Part shown: in pieces, positions 34,580 through 45,373 of the stretch
Layout: the number at the start of each line of letters is the position of its first letter
Position numbering within the stretch: the stretch's first letter is position 1
Source of the DNA: Liquidambar formosana
Lineage: Eukaryota > Streptophyta > Magnoliopsida > Saxifragales > Altingiaceae
Reading direction: 5' to 3'
NCBI GenBank assembly: GCA_039720395.1
Contig: CM077831.1
Location: 8,606,333-8,670,332 of the forward strand
DNA length: 64,000 nt
Translations under genes and position numbers: made by a program
Notes under the pieces: generated by a model
What the model saw: only the letters and a program-made list of their open reading frames with translations
What the model was told of the DNA's origin: nothing
The model's database searches: none

Positions 34580-34969
34580 CTAAATAAACCTTTCCAAAAT
34601 CACCACTAGTATAGTTTTACATGATTTCTTTGTATGACATGGAGTGAAAAGATGCCCCGAGTCCAAAACCCATGATTCAATAGGACTGTCAACGCTTAAG
34701 ATCAAGGCGTAATAAATCTCCTTTGTTGCAGCGTTTATAGATTCCTGCTCACCTTTGGAATTCTTATTTGGTGCCCGGCAATCTCTCTTTAAATGTCCCT
34801 TCTTTCCACAGTTCCAGCAACCACCCGATCTCGACTTATTCCTTCTTTTGGATTTTGATGTGCTACGGTCTAAGCTTCTTTTAGATGTTCTCCCCCTAGA
34901 CTCTTTGTTTAAAGCAGAACCTAATATTTCACTTGATTCTTTCCTACGAATTTCTTCATTCAAAATCAA
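34580..34969 (-). pseudogene. Copia E zinc knuckle and protease
   Basis: CWNCGKKGHLKRDC is an intact CCHC nucleic-acid-binding knuckle preceded by a basic stretch (RGRTSKRSLDRSTSKSKRRN). WVLDSGHLFTPC is the protease active site, with DSG followed by H where A is usual. The rest of the protease is frameshifted. Confidence 0.88.
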
Positions 34970-34974
34970 ATCTC

Positions 34975-35365
34975 GAATATCCCTATACTTTAGTTTCGAT
35001 TATCCACAAGAACTGCTAACAGCCGTAACAGTACCATTCAGACTATCAGGCAAGGATAACAAAAGAATCAAAGCTCTAACCTCATCATCAAAATCAATTG
35101 ATGTAGAGCTCAACTGAGATGTAACCTGGTTGAACTCGTTCAGATTTTCAGCTACAGACGTGCCTTCTGACATCTTCAGGTTAAATAGTTACCACATCAA
35201 ATGAACCTTGTTAGTGGTGGAGGGTTTCTGATACATATTCTCTAGGGCTACCATGAAACTTGCTGTGGTCGTCTCCTTCGCTATGTTGAACGCAACGCTA
35301 TGAGCCAACAACAATCGAATATCCCCAAACACCTGTTTATCGAGCTTCCTTCATGTCATCTGGTT
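34975..35365 (-). pseudogene. Copia E Gag, middle part
   Basis: Broken-frame reading gives AFNIAKETTTASFMVALENM, YQKPSTTNKVHLMW, a stop, then LFNLKMSEGTSVAENLNEFN and DDEVRALILLLSLPDSLNG, the UBN2/Gag domain of Tnt1-like elements. Confidence 0.8.
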
Positions 35366-35370
35366 TCTTC

Positions 35371-37030
35371 TGTTGGGAATCGAACTAGAAGGAAAAACAA
35401 AGTGCGAAATATAAAAATTTTTCCTAAACGATTCTACAGCCTATGAATGTAACTATGCTATAATACAAAACTAAAACCCTAACTAGAAGAGGGTAGAATC
35501 ACTTACAGTTTATTTTTCTTCCTCCTTTGCTCCAAGCTTTGATTCTGGACAGCAGTGAAAGAGCAGCCCAAGTGTTCTGCCTCCAATAGTATCCACACCT
35601 AATAAGAGTTTCATGTCTTTTCTTCTTAATCCTTTTATGTTGCTAGAATAGGAGAAGAGAAGAGAGAGAAAGCCACCAACAAGGGGGACGGCTAGGGCTT
35701 GAAGTGAAAAGTGTGATATCTTGTCACACATCACACATGTGACTATATATAGCCACTAATATGGCTGGCCATAGAGGGAATCCAATTCCTAATTAGATTA
35801 TGTGTAATTTCTTTAAATTGCACATTAACCCCTTTATTTTATATCATATACAAACTTGGCTTTCAAGAACTATTCTTTATTCACTTATATCCTTTCTCTC
35901 GTTGACTTTAAAACTCTCTTTGCATGATCAGTGTGTGACCCATTGGGTTCACATCATTAAGTAGTAGGAATAGCACAAAGTGTGCACAATAGAACTCTTT
36001 CTATTAAAGATTTAATTAGAACTTCTTCCAATTCCCTAATTGATTATAACTCACTTATATCAATTAGGACTTCTACTAACCATGAGTAACATCTAGCATA
36101 TGGCTCATGGTGTGGTCCTTAATGAGGTCAATAGGTATCTTACATAGAACCCTTCTGTTATAGTTTATAGGTTACAATTGCATCTTTCCTTCTACACAAT
36201 GTCTCCAATTAAACTAATAGGATATGGAAGCCTGTCAAGTCCCTAGTTTAAATACATTATACTCAATCATGAATATCAACTCATTGATGAAATCATGGAA
36301 AACTCTTTTCCATATTCATCCTACCATGGCCATGGATTTAATGAGTTATATTATGAATACTATATGAGACATTCTCTCTCTTTTTCCCTAAGAGTGATGG
36401 ATTCCTTATTGATCACTCATCTGCTTTCATACACATAGCAATGGGGCTAATGAACACCCTTGTAGATCCTTATAAGGATTTACACTTAATGTTATCAAAC
36501 TTCTAAGGCTATATGCATAAGACAACTATGGTGTTTCAGGTCTAAGGATTACTTATACCACTATAACAATGAGAAACTGATTGATAGGCAGGTTAAAACT
36601 CTACTCAAATGATCTCATATCTTTGGTCACATTCAATGTACCTATTCTTATAATAGGCACCCATATGTTGGTTGTAGTGTCTCCACACAAATAGCTTGAG
36701 ACTAACTATTCTCCTAAAGAGTCAACCTAACAAGTGCTAGTCTTATAGTTCATTACTGTCCATCATAGTGAACCTTCAACTAGGAATGCTTTAGGAGTTT
36801 AGTGTATAGATATATTGATAGTCTCAAAATTACAACTCTTTGTAATTCCATATTCTCAACTCTAACTCCATGGACATATCATGTAAATATAAATGATGTA
36901 TATAAACATAATAGAATAAGTCCTTTTATTAATTCAATAATAAATGTCATATACATGAATGAAATCAAATGATTGTTCTTTATCCCTAAAGTATCATCTC
37001 TATGATTGGTTGTAGGGCATACAACTAACA
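35371..37030 (-). repeat. Solo LTR of Copia A family inserted in Copia E gag
   Basis: 1660 bp starting TGTTGGGAATCG and ending CAACTAACA, flanked by a perfect TSD TCTTC (35366-35370 and 37031-37035). It aligns along its whole length with 7068-8727 but with many substitutions, so it is much older than Copia A. The interrupted Gag reading resumes on both sides. Confidence 0.93.
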
Positions 37031-37035
37031 TCTTC

Positions 37036-37173
37036 CCTGAAAGAGGTTTATACAAATTTTTTTGATACAAATAATTTCGATCTACATCTTCTAGTACCTA
37101 AAGTTCTTGCCATCGAACTTTCCAATCTTGACTTTCCCTTTGTCTGCAGCCAGCGCTCCCACTCAAACCCAAA
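37036..37173 (-). pseudogene. Copia E Gag N-terminus
   Basis: Across frames the minus strand gives VKIGKFDGKN-like sequence and YLYQKNLYKPLSGK, the start of Gag in this lineage, cut at the solo LTR insertion. Confidence 0.65.
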
Positions 37174-37476
37174 GCTCTGCTACTAGTTGTGAAGAATTTT
37201 TTCCTTAACCCAGGATTCACAAGATACGATAATAAACGCAGAAACAAAAAAATAACAAGAATAGACAAGAAACACAAATTTATGTGGTTCAGCAAAACTT
37301 TGCCTATGTCCACGAAGTCGCTGCAACTTTCACTATGTTTTTTGCAAACGGAGATACAAAAGAATTAAGATGGCCACCCCCCACTATAACACATATATAG
37401 AACTAAGGCTACAGGTTACAAGTGTGAAAATACCAAAATACCCTTACAGTACAATCAGGCTCCACCCCACCTAACA
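37174..37476 (-). repeat. 5' LTR and decayed primer site of Copia E
   Basis: LTR 37188-37476, 289 bp. The adjoining 37174-37187 complements to ACTAGTAGCAGAGC, a mutated form of the Met-tRNA site TGGTATCAGAGC. Confidence 0.85.
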
Positions 37477-37481
37477 CTATG

Positions 37482-38189
37482 TCTATCACCATCGTCCTTG
37501 CCATCAAAGAAGGAGAAAAAAAGAAGAGTAGAAGACAACACATACTTGGTACAATACTGTTGGATAATCATCACAGTGCCGTTGCTGTCGTCTTTGCTCT
37601 CCGGCGTTACTCTCAAAACCCTATGGAAGCTCTCTTCACCTCTGTGATTGGAGCCCCTCTTTTCTATTTTTTTACTTTTGCTTGCTGAGCCCAGATCATG
37701 AAAGATAAAGTGATAAGTGATAACTTTATCACTTTTCACAATTCCACTTTATAACCCCTTTTAAAGGCATGATAATTTAAAAACCCACTTTTTATATGTT
37801 TTTGTAAATGTAACCCATAATTCTTTTAAACTTTACCTTCTTCCCCACCCCCTTCTTTTTTTTTCTTAAGAACTTTACCTTCTTACTTTTAGATTTGTAG
37901 TCTTTTTATAAGAGCACTACTCTTCCTTATCATTTTGATTTAAAAAAAGTAAAACAAAAAAAGTGCTTTACTCATTTTTCATAATTATTGTGTAATTATA
38001 TATATTTACTATGCTTAGTATTTTTCAAAATTTAAAATATAATTTCGAGCTAATAGCCTTTGGTATAATGGAACTTTACATTTAAATATTGAATTTGTAT
38101 AAATTTTTATTATTTATTTGCTCAGTGCAGTACATTTTTATACGGTGCACAACACATGTATTATAGACATTTAAATTGCAATCTTTTAA
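37482..38189. other. Unassigned
   Basis: ORFs 37455-37739 and 37479-37688 overlap on opposite strands with no family resemblance. 37740-38190 is AT-rich with nothing recognised. Confidence 0.4.
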
Positions 38190-39464
38190 TTCTAAATCGT
38201 TTATTAGACTCATCAATATTTAAATTGCATATACATTGAAAATACATTCAAACCAACATGTATATAAGTCAATGTACCCCCGTGTGAAATAATCCTAACA
38301 TATGGTTATGTATACTAGACCCTAGTACATGCATCCCAAAATATACATGATAATACATCCAAAATCATGAAAATTCATAAATAATGTAAATTATAACTTA
38401 TATTTAACATATAAGGGTTATACCTTACCCCATTATCATTTCTAATGTTAAAACTCATGAAAATTATACCTACCTCAAGTATGATGCACAAAGTGTAAAG
38501 AAAACCCAAGCCTAAGATGATAAAATGAGCTCCCAGCTCCACGAATTACGCTTGATCTACAAACCACACATAGTAGATGATGAATCCAGCGAAGCTTTCC
38601 CCAAGCATCGAAATGAGGAAAAAGAATCAAAAGTCCATGCATGCAAGCCAAAAATCTAATTTTTCTCTCTCCAGACACTCTCTTCTCTCTCTTTTCTCTC
38701 TCTCCCTCTCTCTCTAGAACTTTTGAACTCAATGGTTGAAATGAGGGTGAAGGTCGGGCCTGAGGAGTTTAAGGGGTAAGGGGCACATGCGTCTTTTTAC
38801 CCCCTTTTTAAAAAACTAATATGATGTACCTAGATCGATCGAGGTATGAGGCTAGGGCCCGATCGATCAGCCTAGGCAGAGATAACGAGGGGACATTTTA
38901 CCTACACCCAATCAATTGACCCATGTTGAAAATAGCCAATAACAAATGAGATTGTGTATTTAAGGCTACTCATGCATATCTAATATGCATATCATGCAAA
39001 ATGACATTAAACCACATGCATAGTTGTTAAAAGCGCGCCTAGGCGCAAGGCGCAGGCGGGCGCGAGCTTTGGGCTTCGAAACATGCTAGGCGAGGCGATA
39101 TCCCTTAGGCGCGCTTAAAGCACGCTTTTTTGGGCTTTTATGTGAGGCGCAAGGCCCTTATAAGGCGCGCCTTAGTGACCCACTGGGTTTTTTTTATAAA
39201 TAAATCGATTTAATATAATTTTTTTAAGTGAGATCTAAATATAACCGTTAGATTGGTGAAAAGTTATGGGAAAAAAAATGAAGAAAAAAACAAGGAATAA
39301 AGTGACTTTAAAACAAGAGAGATTCTTGGACAGTATAGTAACCACTTTGAAGCCCTAACCCTCTTCTTGGTTAGGCGAAAGAGCTCCAGCTCCAGCTCTA
39401 GCTTTAGCGGCAGCTTCCAGCTCCAGCTTCGGCGGTCCAGGCCTCAAGCTCCGACAGGTATGTA

Positions 39465-39860
39465 GCTCCTCTTCTTCAGTTCTTCTTCTTCTGCTTCTTC
39501 TTCTTCTTTAGTCTTCACTCTGTTTTGATTTTTTCTTTCTTCTTCATTGTCTTCTTTTCTTGTTTTTCTCTTTCTTCTTCATTGTATTCTACTCTTGTTT
39601 TTTTTCTTTTCTTTTCTTCTTCTCCTTCTTCACCCTGTTTCAATTTTTGTGTTTCTTCTTCATCATCTTCTTCTTCTGTTCTGTTTTTGTTTTTCCTCTT
39701 TTCTTCTTCTTCTTCACCCTGTTTCGATTTTTATCTTTCTTCTTCATCTTCTTCTTTTCCTGGTTTTTTTTTTCTTTCTAATTTCTCGTTTACTATCGTA
39801 GGTGCGTCTTCTTCTCCTGCTTTTGCTTCTTCTGGTTTTTGCTTTACTTCTTTTTTTTTT
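39465..39860. repeat. Pyrimidine-rich (TTC)n-type tract
   Basis: Long interrupted TTC/TTTTC tract inside the hAT element. ORFs here (Phe/Ser-only products) are low-complexity artefacts. Confidence 0.85.
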
Positions 39861-40042
39861 GGCCCTGTTTTAGTTTAATTGTGGGCTTTGTATGCTTGTA
39901 TGATTTGTGGGTAAATCACTTGTGGTTGTAAATTGTGATTTGTGACTTTGTATGCTTTGTGGATCTAGGTTTTCTACTTACTAAGGCTAGTTATTACTTA
40001 TGGATTCTGGAAGTTCACAACAAAAGGAAAGGGATCTTGGAT

Positions 40043-40118
40043 ACAATGTAGGATTCAAACCTACAACCTTTGTGCAATGGCACAACGCTCTAACTAGTTG
40101 AGCTTATAGGCCATAAGA
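40043..40118 (-). pseudogene. tRNA-like sequence (tRNA-derived or SINE head)
   Basis: On the minus strand: AGCTCAACTAGTTAGAGC forms a D-arm with A-box character, GTAGGTTTGAATCCTAC a perfect 5+7 T-arm with B-box GGTTTGAATCC. The anticodon arm is off-length (TTGTGC/GCACAA with a 4-nt loop) and the acceptor stem does not pair, so it is not a functional tRNA. Confidence 0.45.
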
Positions 40119-40429
40119 TAAGAGTATTCAATTTTATATGTTTAAATTGATTATTTTTCTTAGTTGCATTTGATAAAATAGTTTTTATTTATTTTCTTTA
40201 AATTGTGCGCCTCACTTCCCTAAAGGTCGCGCTTTTTCTTGCGCCTTGCGCCTAGGCCCCAGGAGACCTTCGCGCCTTAGGTGCACCTTGCGCCTTTAAT
40301 AACTATGACCACATGTCATACATCATATATATCGTCTCAAACACCTCGTGGAATGCACATGCAAGTCATTACCCGATAAAGCAACTAATAATTATACAAT
40401 TAGTCTAATTTAATGAAGTAGGTGTTACA

Positions 40430-40724
40430 AGTTCTGTAGAAGAAAACTTCTACGTAGAAAACACAAAGAAATTCACATACCACAATGAGCAATTTTTAAA
40501 ATGCAAGTAAATGTACGTGCTTCTATGCCAGACTTCGATTAACATGTTCAATGGACATTAAAATCATTGGTACAACTCAGACTTGACAAGATGAAATAAA
40601 AAAACCCAACATTATCTCATATCACCACAATTGGAACATAAGGAAAAAAAAAAGTTAATATAAGAAAATTAGATAATTTATTGAATAATAAACAATACAA
40701 TTTAGATCTTCTATATTATTTTAG
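40430..40724. other. Intergenic, no gene seen
   Basis: AT-rich spacer between the Del-like LTR end and the second long-TIR element. Confidence 0.4.
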
Positions 40725-42086
40725 GGGAAATATCTAAAATCTCCCTCAAAAATTAAATTATATCCAAAAACTCCATTACTTATTTTATCTACCATCTAAT
40801 CTAACAGAAGCAAAATCATATCCATTAACCCTAATCTGTTAACTTTTCATCTTCTCCTGTTAATTAAAAAAAAAAAAATGATAAGACTAAAATACCCCTA
40901 TGATGCCAATGTGTTTAATGACTAAAATTACCCATTTTGTTAAATTACCGCTCTTACCCCCTTCCCTTTCTTAGTACGTGCTCCCCCTCCTCTCTTCCCC
41001 ATTCATTTTGCAAAGTACGAGATTGGTTATAACCAAAAATAAAAAATAAAATAAAAAATACGAGTTTGGACAATGGAACTACTCCAAATGGGCTCTCAAG
41101 AGTCAAGACAAATTTCTCCGTGTAAGAGCAAATTCCTTCTTGAGTCATTGAGTGCAAGCGTGAGGCGTTTATTGTCGAGCTTTCTAGGCATGGTGGCGAG
41201 GTTCTCATGGGCGCACTTAAATGCTCGGTTCTAGAAAGGAATAAGCATTTCAAAAGCTCTGAGACAAACGTTGAGGCAATATCATGCTTCTATTGCTTGC
41301 TCTTCCCAAACTGCTTGAATAAATGGGAGTGTACTCCATGTGTTTGTAGAAAGGTATGAAAAAACAATTAGAAAAATATACGTAGAGGGAGTCTTTTTTT
41401 TTTTTTTTTTTTTTTTTTTGAAATATATATTTTGTACTACTATTTATATTTTTCTTTATCCATTTTAAGCACTTTGACGCATTGCTTACAATAATTAAAA
41501 ATAAAAGATAAAAAATCACTGTGTAATATATCATGGAGCATTGGAGCTTAAAACGAGTGGCCATTGTGTAATACTATAATATATCATGTTAACATGTTTT
41601 GGAACTTAAAATGTTCTATTGCTCAGATATGGGGGAGGAGAAGGATAAGAGAGAGTACCTCGATGGACGTGAGAGGTGGCATAGAGGACATGCCTTGTTT
41701 GTTTAATCATAGGCCATGTTTGGTTGGAATGGAATGGGTGGGAATGGAATCTGATTGCATGCTCAAAATAGTCTGGAATGAAATGAGATTGAAATTAATA
41801 TTGCGGAATAAATATTATTATAATTCACTACTACTGTTTGATTTTATTTCGATTTAATTACTTCATCCAAACATGTTTAGAATGAATTGGAATGGGATTC
41901 CATTCCATCCATTCGATTCTAACCAAACAAACATGGCCATAGGGTTTTCTTCTATGTGTAGAGTGGAAAAGGGGTATTTTTTTTTCAGCAGCTGATGGAA
42001 AGTTAACAGATATGATTTTGCTTCATTTGGATTTGATGGATAGATAAAATATTTAATGGAGTTTTTAGATATGGTTTTATTTTGGA
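40725..42086. mobile_element. Long-TIR Mutator-like element, copy 2
   Basis: Ends match those of 22148-22896: GGGAAATATCTAAAATCTCC at the left, and at the right the complement of AACAGATATGATTTTGCTTC with GGATAGATAAAATATTTAAT. The right end seems trimmed by about 15 bp. The interior (40930-41700) differs from copy 1 and includes a GC-richer stretch (40954-41253) that may be captured host DNA. A MITE is nested at 41713. Confidence 0.65.
41713..41937. mobile_element. MITE copy 1 (GCCATGTTTGG ends)
   Basis: 225 bp with inverted ends GCCATGTTTGGTTGGAATGG and its complement, flanked by CATAG on both sides (41708-41712, 41938-41942). Sits in the long-TIR element. Same family as 44203-44434. Confidence 0.8.
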
Positions 42087-42698
42087 GTTAATTCATATAA
42101 TGAATACACATTGTAAAAGAGGAATATCACTAAATTTGTTACTTGAATATCCTTGAGAATTGTCTACAGGTAAACTAGTCAAAACAAATATCAGGCAAAG
42201 GAAAATTAATGTAGGACAGGAATGCCATGGATTAACACAATCGTTGTCCTATTCAAATACAATACAATCTCTTCTAAATCTATGTTTCTTAAAATTAATG
42301 AAACACGATTCTTAAGCATTAGATGAATAATGTATGATTAATATGTGTATAAATTTAACGGTGTGCGTCCATATATTCCTATCTTCTAATAACATTTGCA
42401 ATAGTTGTTTATTTTCCCATTTTCAATATATATGTTTATTTTAGCATGTGCGTAATTATTATTATATTTTTTTTTTTCGATCTCCACCCCTACATTATCA
42501 CTGGCCATAACGAGAATACAAAGAACAATTCAAAATTGAAAAACTTACAAATATATATTTGAAGAAGTATGAGCCCATAGTCAAGACTAGACATGGATTA
42601 GGAGATTCACATAAAAACCGTTCACACCCGTGGGACAAAAATAATATATGTGACAGCGTAACGAACATCGTAGCACACAATAAAACTTAACCATGCAA
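42087..42698. other. Intergenic, no gene seen
   Basis: AT-rich; ORF 42498-42680 has no resemblance to a known family. Confidence 0.4.
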
Positions 42699-43490
42699 AT
42701 TTAAGGCGGCAAACAAGCTGAACCGCTCATTATCAGCTTGCGAGAAAGCTCGTTAAGGGCTCAGCTCGAACTAGATCAATTAATAAACGAGCCAAGCTCA
42801 AACGTGAATTCTAGTCTCGTTTAGGCTCGTAAAGAAACTCATTAAGTCGGCTCGTTTAGGCTTGTTTAGGGGTTCGATAAGAAGCTCGTTTAAGGGCTTG
42901 TAAGTGGAGGCAAAATTGTCCTACTGTACATTTTGGCATGAAATGAAAAAAATACTCATTCATTAGTAGTAGATGCTTGATGCTTTTACTTATCCTATTA
43001 GTGTTTTGGCTGTGAAAGAGATACCTCTTTTGCAGGATCTAATGAAAGTATGATAATATGATAACTAATTTTGAAGCATATATGGGTGTTGTGATATGCT
43101 TCAAGCCTCCAACCAATAACTTTAGTTTTTTTTTTAAGTTTATTGCAGCTCTTTATTTAATAGTACTGAAAACAATTGTGGTCTTATGAGATTTTGATTT
43201 TGGGTTCTTTATGGTTTATACTTAGATGATGTTTCTTATTGTTGATTTATTAGTTAATGCAGGATGGTGATTTTAAATCACTTATCCCCCAAACAAAAAA
43301 AGCAAAAAAATTAAAAAAAAAAAAAAATCCTAAACAAACCAAGCTCGAGCTCGAATATTTTTTAACAAGCCGAGTTCAAGCTTGAAATATAGACTCGTTA
43401 AGAAGCTCAGCTCGTTCACTAATGAACAAATTTTTTAATGAGTCAAGCCTAAATACCCTAATGCTCGGCTCGACTTGTTTGCAGCCCTAC
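42699..43490. mobile_element. hAT-like element with GGC(G/T)GCAAAC ends
   Basis: Inverted ends GGCGGCAAACAAGCTGAAC and complement of CGACTTGTTTGCAGCCCTAC, flanked by ATGCAA on both sides. Sub-terminal zones near both ends carry many GCTCG/CGAGC words (AGCTCGTTT, GGCTCG), a known look of hAT non-autonomous elements whose transposase binds sub-terminal repeats. No transposase seen. Confidence 0.7.
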
Positions 43491-44202
43491 ATGCAATGCT
43501 CCAAGGAATTAGTCCTATCACAATAGTGTACAAATAAAGAACCAAAGGTCGGCATCCATTATGAATGATGAATACATTATACACCTTTTCCCGTCGAATT
43601 TTGAACATGAAACCACATACCGAAAATTCCTACAATTAATTTGTCCTCTTTCATTTGATGGAGAGAAGAATCGAGTGATCCTATCTCGACATCACCGGAA
43701 CGAACATTAAGAAATAAAATAATTACTTTAAGAGAATGATACAATTATTGTATAATAAACATTACGATTAACATTAAAAATTAAACTGCTCGGGTACCCA
43801 AAAATGGATAAACCGGTGAAATTGAAAAAACTTTTGACATAGACTATCGAACGGATCATGGTGTATAGAAAACAATAGCCCTTGGATCTGCCTCGCATGA
43901 CGATAATGAAATCTAACTCGCCTCCTGAACGAAGCGGCGTGAAAACAGAATGTTTCAAATATTTGATACTCATGACCTGAATCAACCAGATATAGATCAC
44001 AAAGACAAATCATTATAATTCATCGTGTTTAATTATTATTTAAATATTCAAAATTCAATACTCATGTTCAATACTATATATATATATATATATATAGATA
44101 TGGGGAAATAAGTGACAGGTCCATTTACAAGGAAATATTGAGGCACCAGTTTTCCAATTTTCTTGTATAACCACAAGTCCGAAAACATCTTTTAACCCTT
44201 AT
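43491..44202. other. Unassigned; short exon-like stretch on minus strand
   Basis: 43774-44013 is less AT-rich than its surroundings and open on the minus strand in two frames (e.g. RFHYRHARQIQGLLFSIHHD). No family recognised; coding is not demonstrated. An AT microsatellite lies at 44076-44098. Confidence 0.3.
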
Positions 44203-44434
44203 GCCATGTTTGTTTGGTTGGAATGGAATGGATGGAATGGAATCTCATTCCAATTCATTCCGAACAACATGTTTGGATAAGGTAATTAAATGGGAATGGA
44301 ATCAAATAGTAGTAGTAAATTATAATGATATTCATTTTACAATATTTATTTTAATCTCATTTCATTTCAGACTATTTTAAACATGAAATGAGATTCCATT
44401 CCTACCCATTCCATTCCAACCAAACAAACATGGC
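44203..44434. mobile_element. MITE copy 2 (GCCATGTTTG ends)
   Basis: 232 bp, same ends and internal order as 41713-41937, in the opposite orientation by internal landmarks. Flanks CTTAT/CTTAA agree at four of five sites. Confidence 0.75.
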
Positions 44435-44497
44435 CTTAATGTTTCATGCAGAAGTTATAGTTAGCTTTTTATTGAATGCCTTTTTCGCCCTCTCAAC

Positions 44498-44880
44498 TAT
44501 TATGGTAAAGCCCTCTCGACTGTTATAATAAATATTCAAGGTGTTAATGCTTATATTATGTTAGAATATTTTTTTGAACTTTTCCCACGATTAACTCAAT
44601 TAATTAATGTCTGTCAATAATTTTCCATCTCGATTGTTATGGTAAGTATTTAAGGTATTAATACTAATATTATGTTGGGATATTATTCTGAATTTTATCC
44701 CACGATTCACTCAATCAATGACAAAATTTTCGTTTTTAATGTCTACCAACAATTTTTCCTCACAACTATTATGGTAAGTGTTATGGTAAGTATTCAAGAT
44801 ATTGATGCTTATATTTTGCTATGATATTTTTTTGAATTTTCTCCCACGATTCACTCAATTAATATAGAATTTCCGTGTAT
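44498..44880. repeat. Three diverged tandem units of about 130 bp
   Basis: Units start near 44498, 44627 and 44760, each reading ACT(G)TTATGGTAAGTATT..., then GCTTATATT.TG, a GAATTTT.TCCCACGATT block and ACTCAAT(T/C)AAT. No coding content. Confidence 0.65.
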
Positions 44881-45365
44881 AATTACATAACGTATTATGT
44901 GAATAAACAAAAACAGTTACATGTACAAAGTATTTGTATATGTGACTGTTAAACAAATTGATTTAACTGTTTGGTTCGATGTAACATAATTAAAAAACAC
45001 ATAGAGGAAGACATTACCACGATTAATCAAGTTAATTGATATAATGGTTATGGGAGAAGAATTTAGAGCAAAATCTGGGCACGATCCTTTCCACCAATCA
45101 TGGAATTAAAGTGGGATGTAGCATTTAAGACGTCTTCAAATTATATGTGAGGCGCATATTTGTCTTCAAATAATTATGTGGACTTTTGGCTTTAATTGTT
45201 TTTTACTTGGACTTAAGCCTCCATAAGTTAGTAAATTTGGATTTCTCCCCATACATGTATACACACTAAAAGCAAGAGAACTTCATGCATGTCAAAGAAC
45301 ACTAAAGTAGAGAAATTGAAAATCTTGACTACGACCGAATTGAAGGAAAAATCAAGTGGCCCACA
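44881..45365. other. Intergenic, no gene seen
   Basis: AT-rich sequence; no ORF with resemblance to a known protein. Confidence 0.4.
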
Positions 45366-45373
45366 TTGAGAAT

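Larger units (their letters stand above)
31269..37476 (-). mobile_element. Decayed Tork/Tnt1-like Copia element E
   Basis: Minus-strand element with LTRs 37188-37476 (5') and 31269-31556 (3'), flanked by CTATG and CCATG (one mismatch, probable TSD). Domain order from high to low coordinates is Gag, zinc knuckle, protease, integrase, RT, RNase H, as in Ty1/Copia. RT sequence and domain order resemble Tnt1 (Tork lineage). Stops and shifts break the polyprotein, and a solo LTR of the Copia A family (35371-37030) splits gag. Removing that insert, the element is about 4.5 kb. Confidence 0.93.
39019..40307. mobile_element. hAT element with GCGCC-rich TIRs, 8-bp TSD
   Basis: 1289 bp starting CATAGTTGTTAAAAGCGCGC and ending in the complement of CATAGTTATTAAAGGCGCAA, flanked by a perfect 8-bp TSD ACCACATG (39011-39018, 40308-40315). 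Both end regions are rich in GGCGC repeats for over 100 bp. The interior holds a GC-richer leader-like stretch (39350-39460), a putative splice donor GACAG/GTATGT near 39458, about 390 bp of TTC/TTTC pyrimidine tract and a tRNA-like stretch. No transposase seen. Confidence 0.85.
38190..40429 (-). repeat. Second Del-like LTR, truncated and interrupted
   Basis: Inverse homologue of 27861-29729: its 5' end is at 40429 (complement TGTAACACCTACTTC), its pyrimidine tract is near 38663-38716, and similarity to the other copy fades near 38190. A hAT element is inserted at 39019-40307. Confidence 0.7.

Noticed and set aside
39525..39878. Overlapping Phe/Ser-rich ORFs
   Set aside because: Translations of a TTC/TTTTC microsatellite tract.
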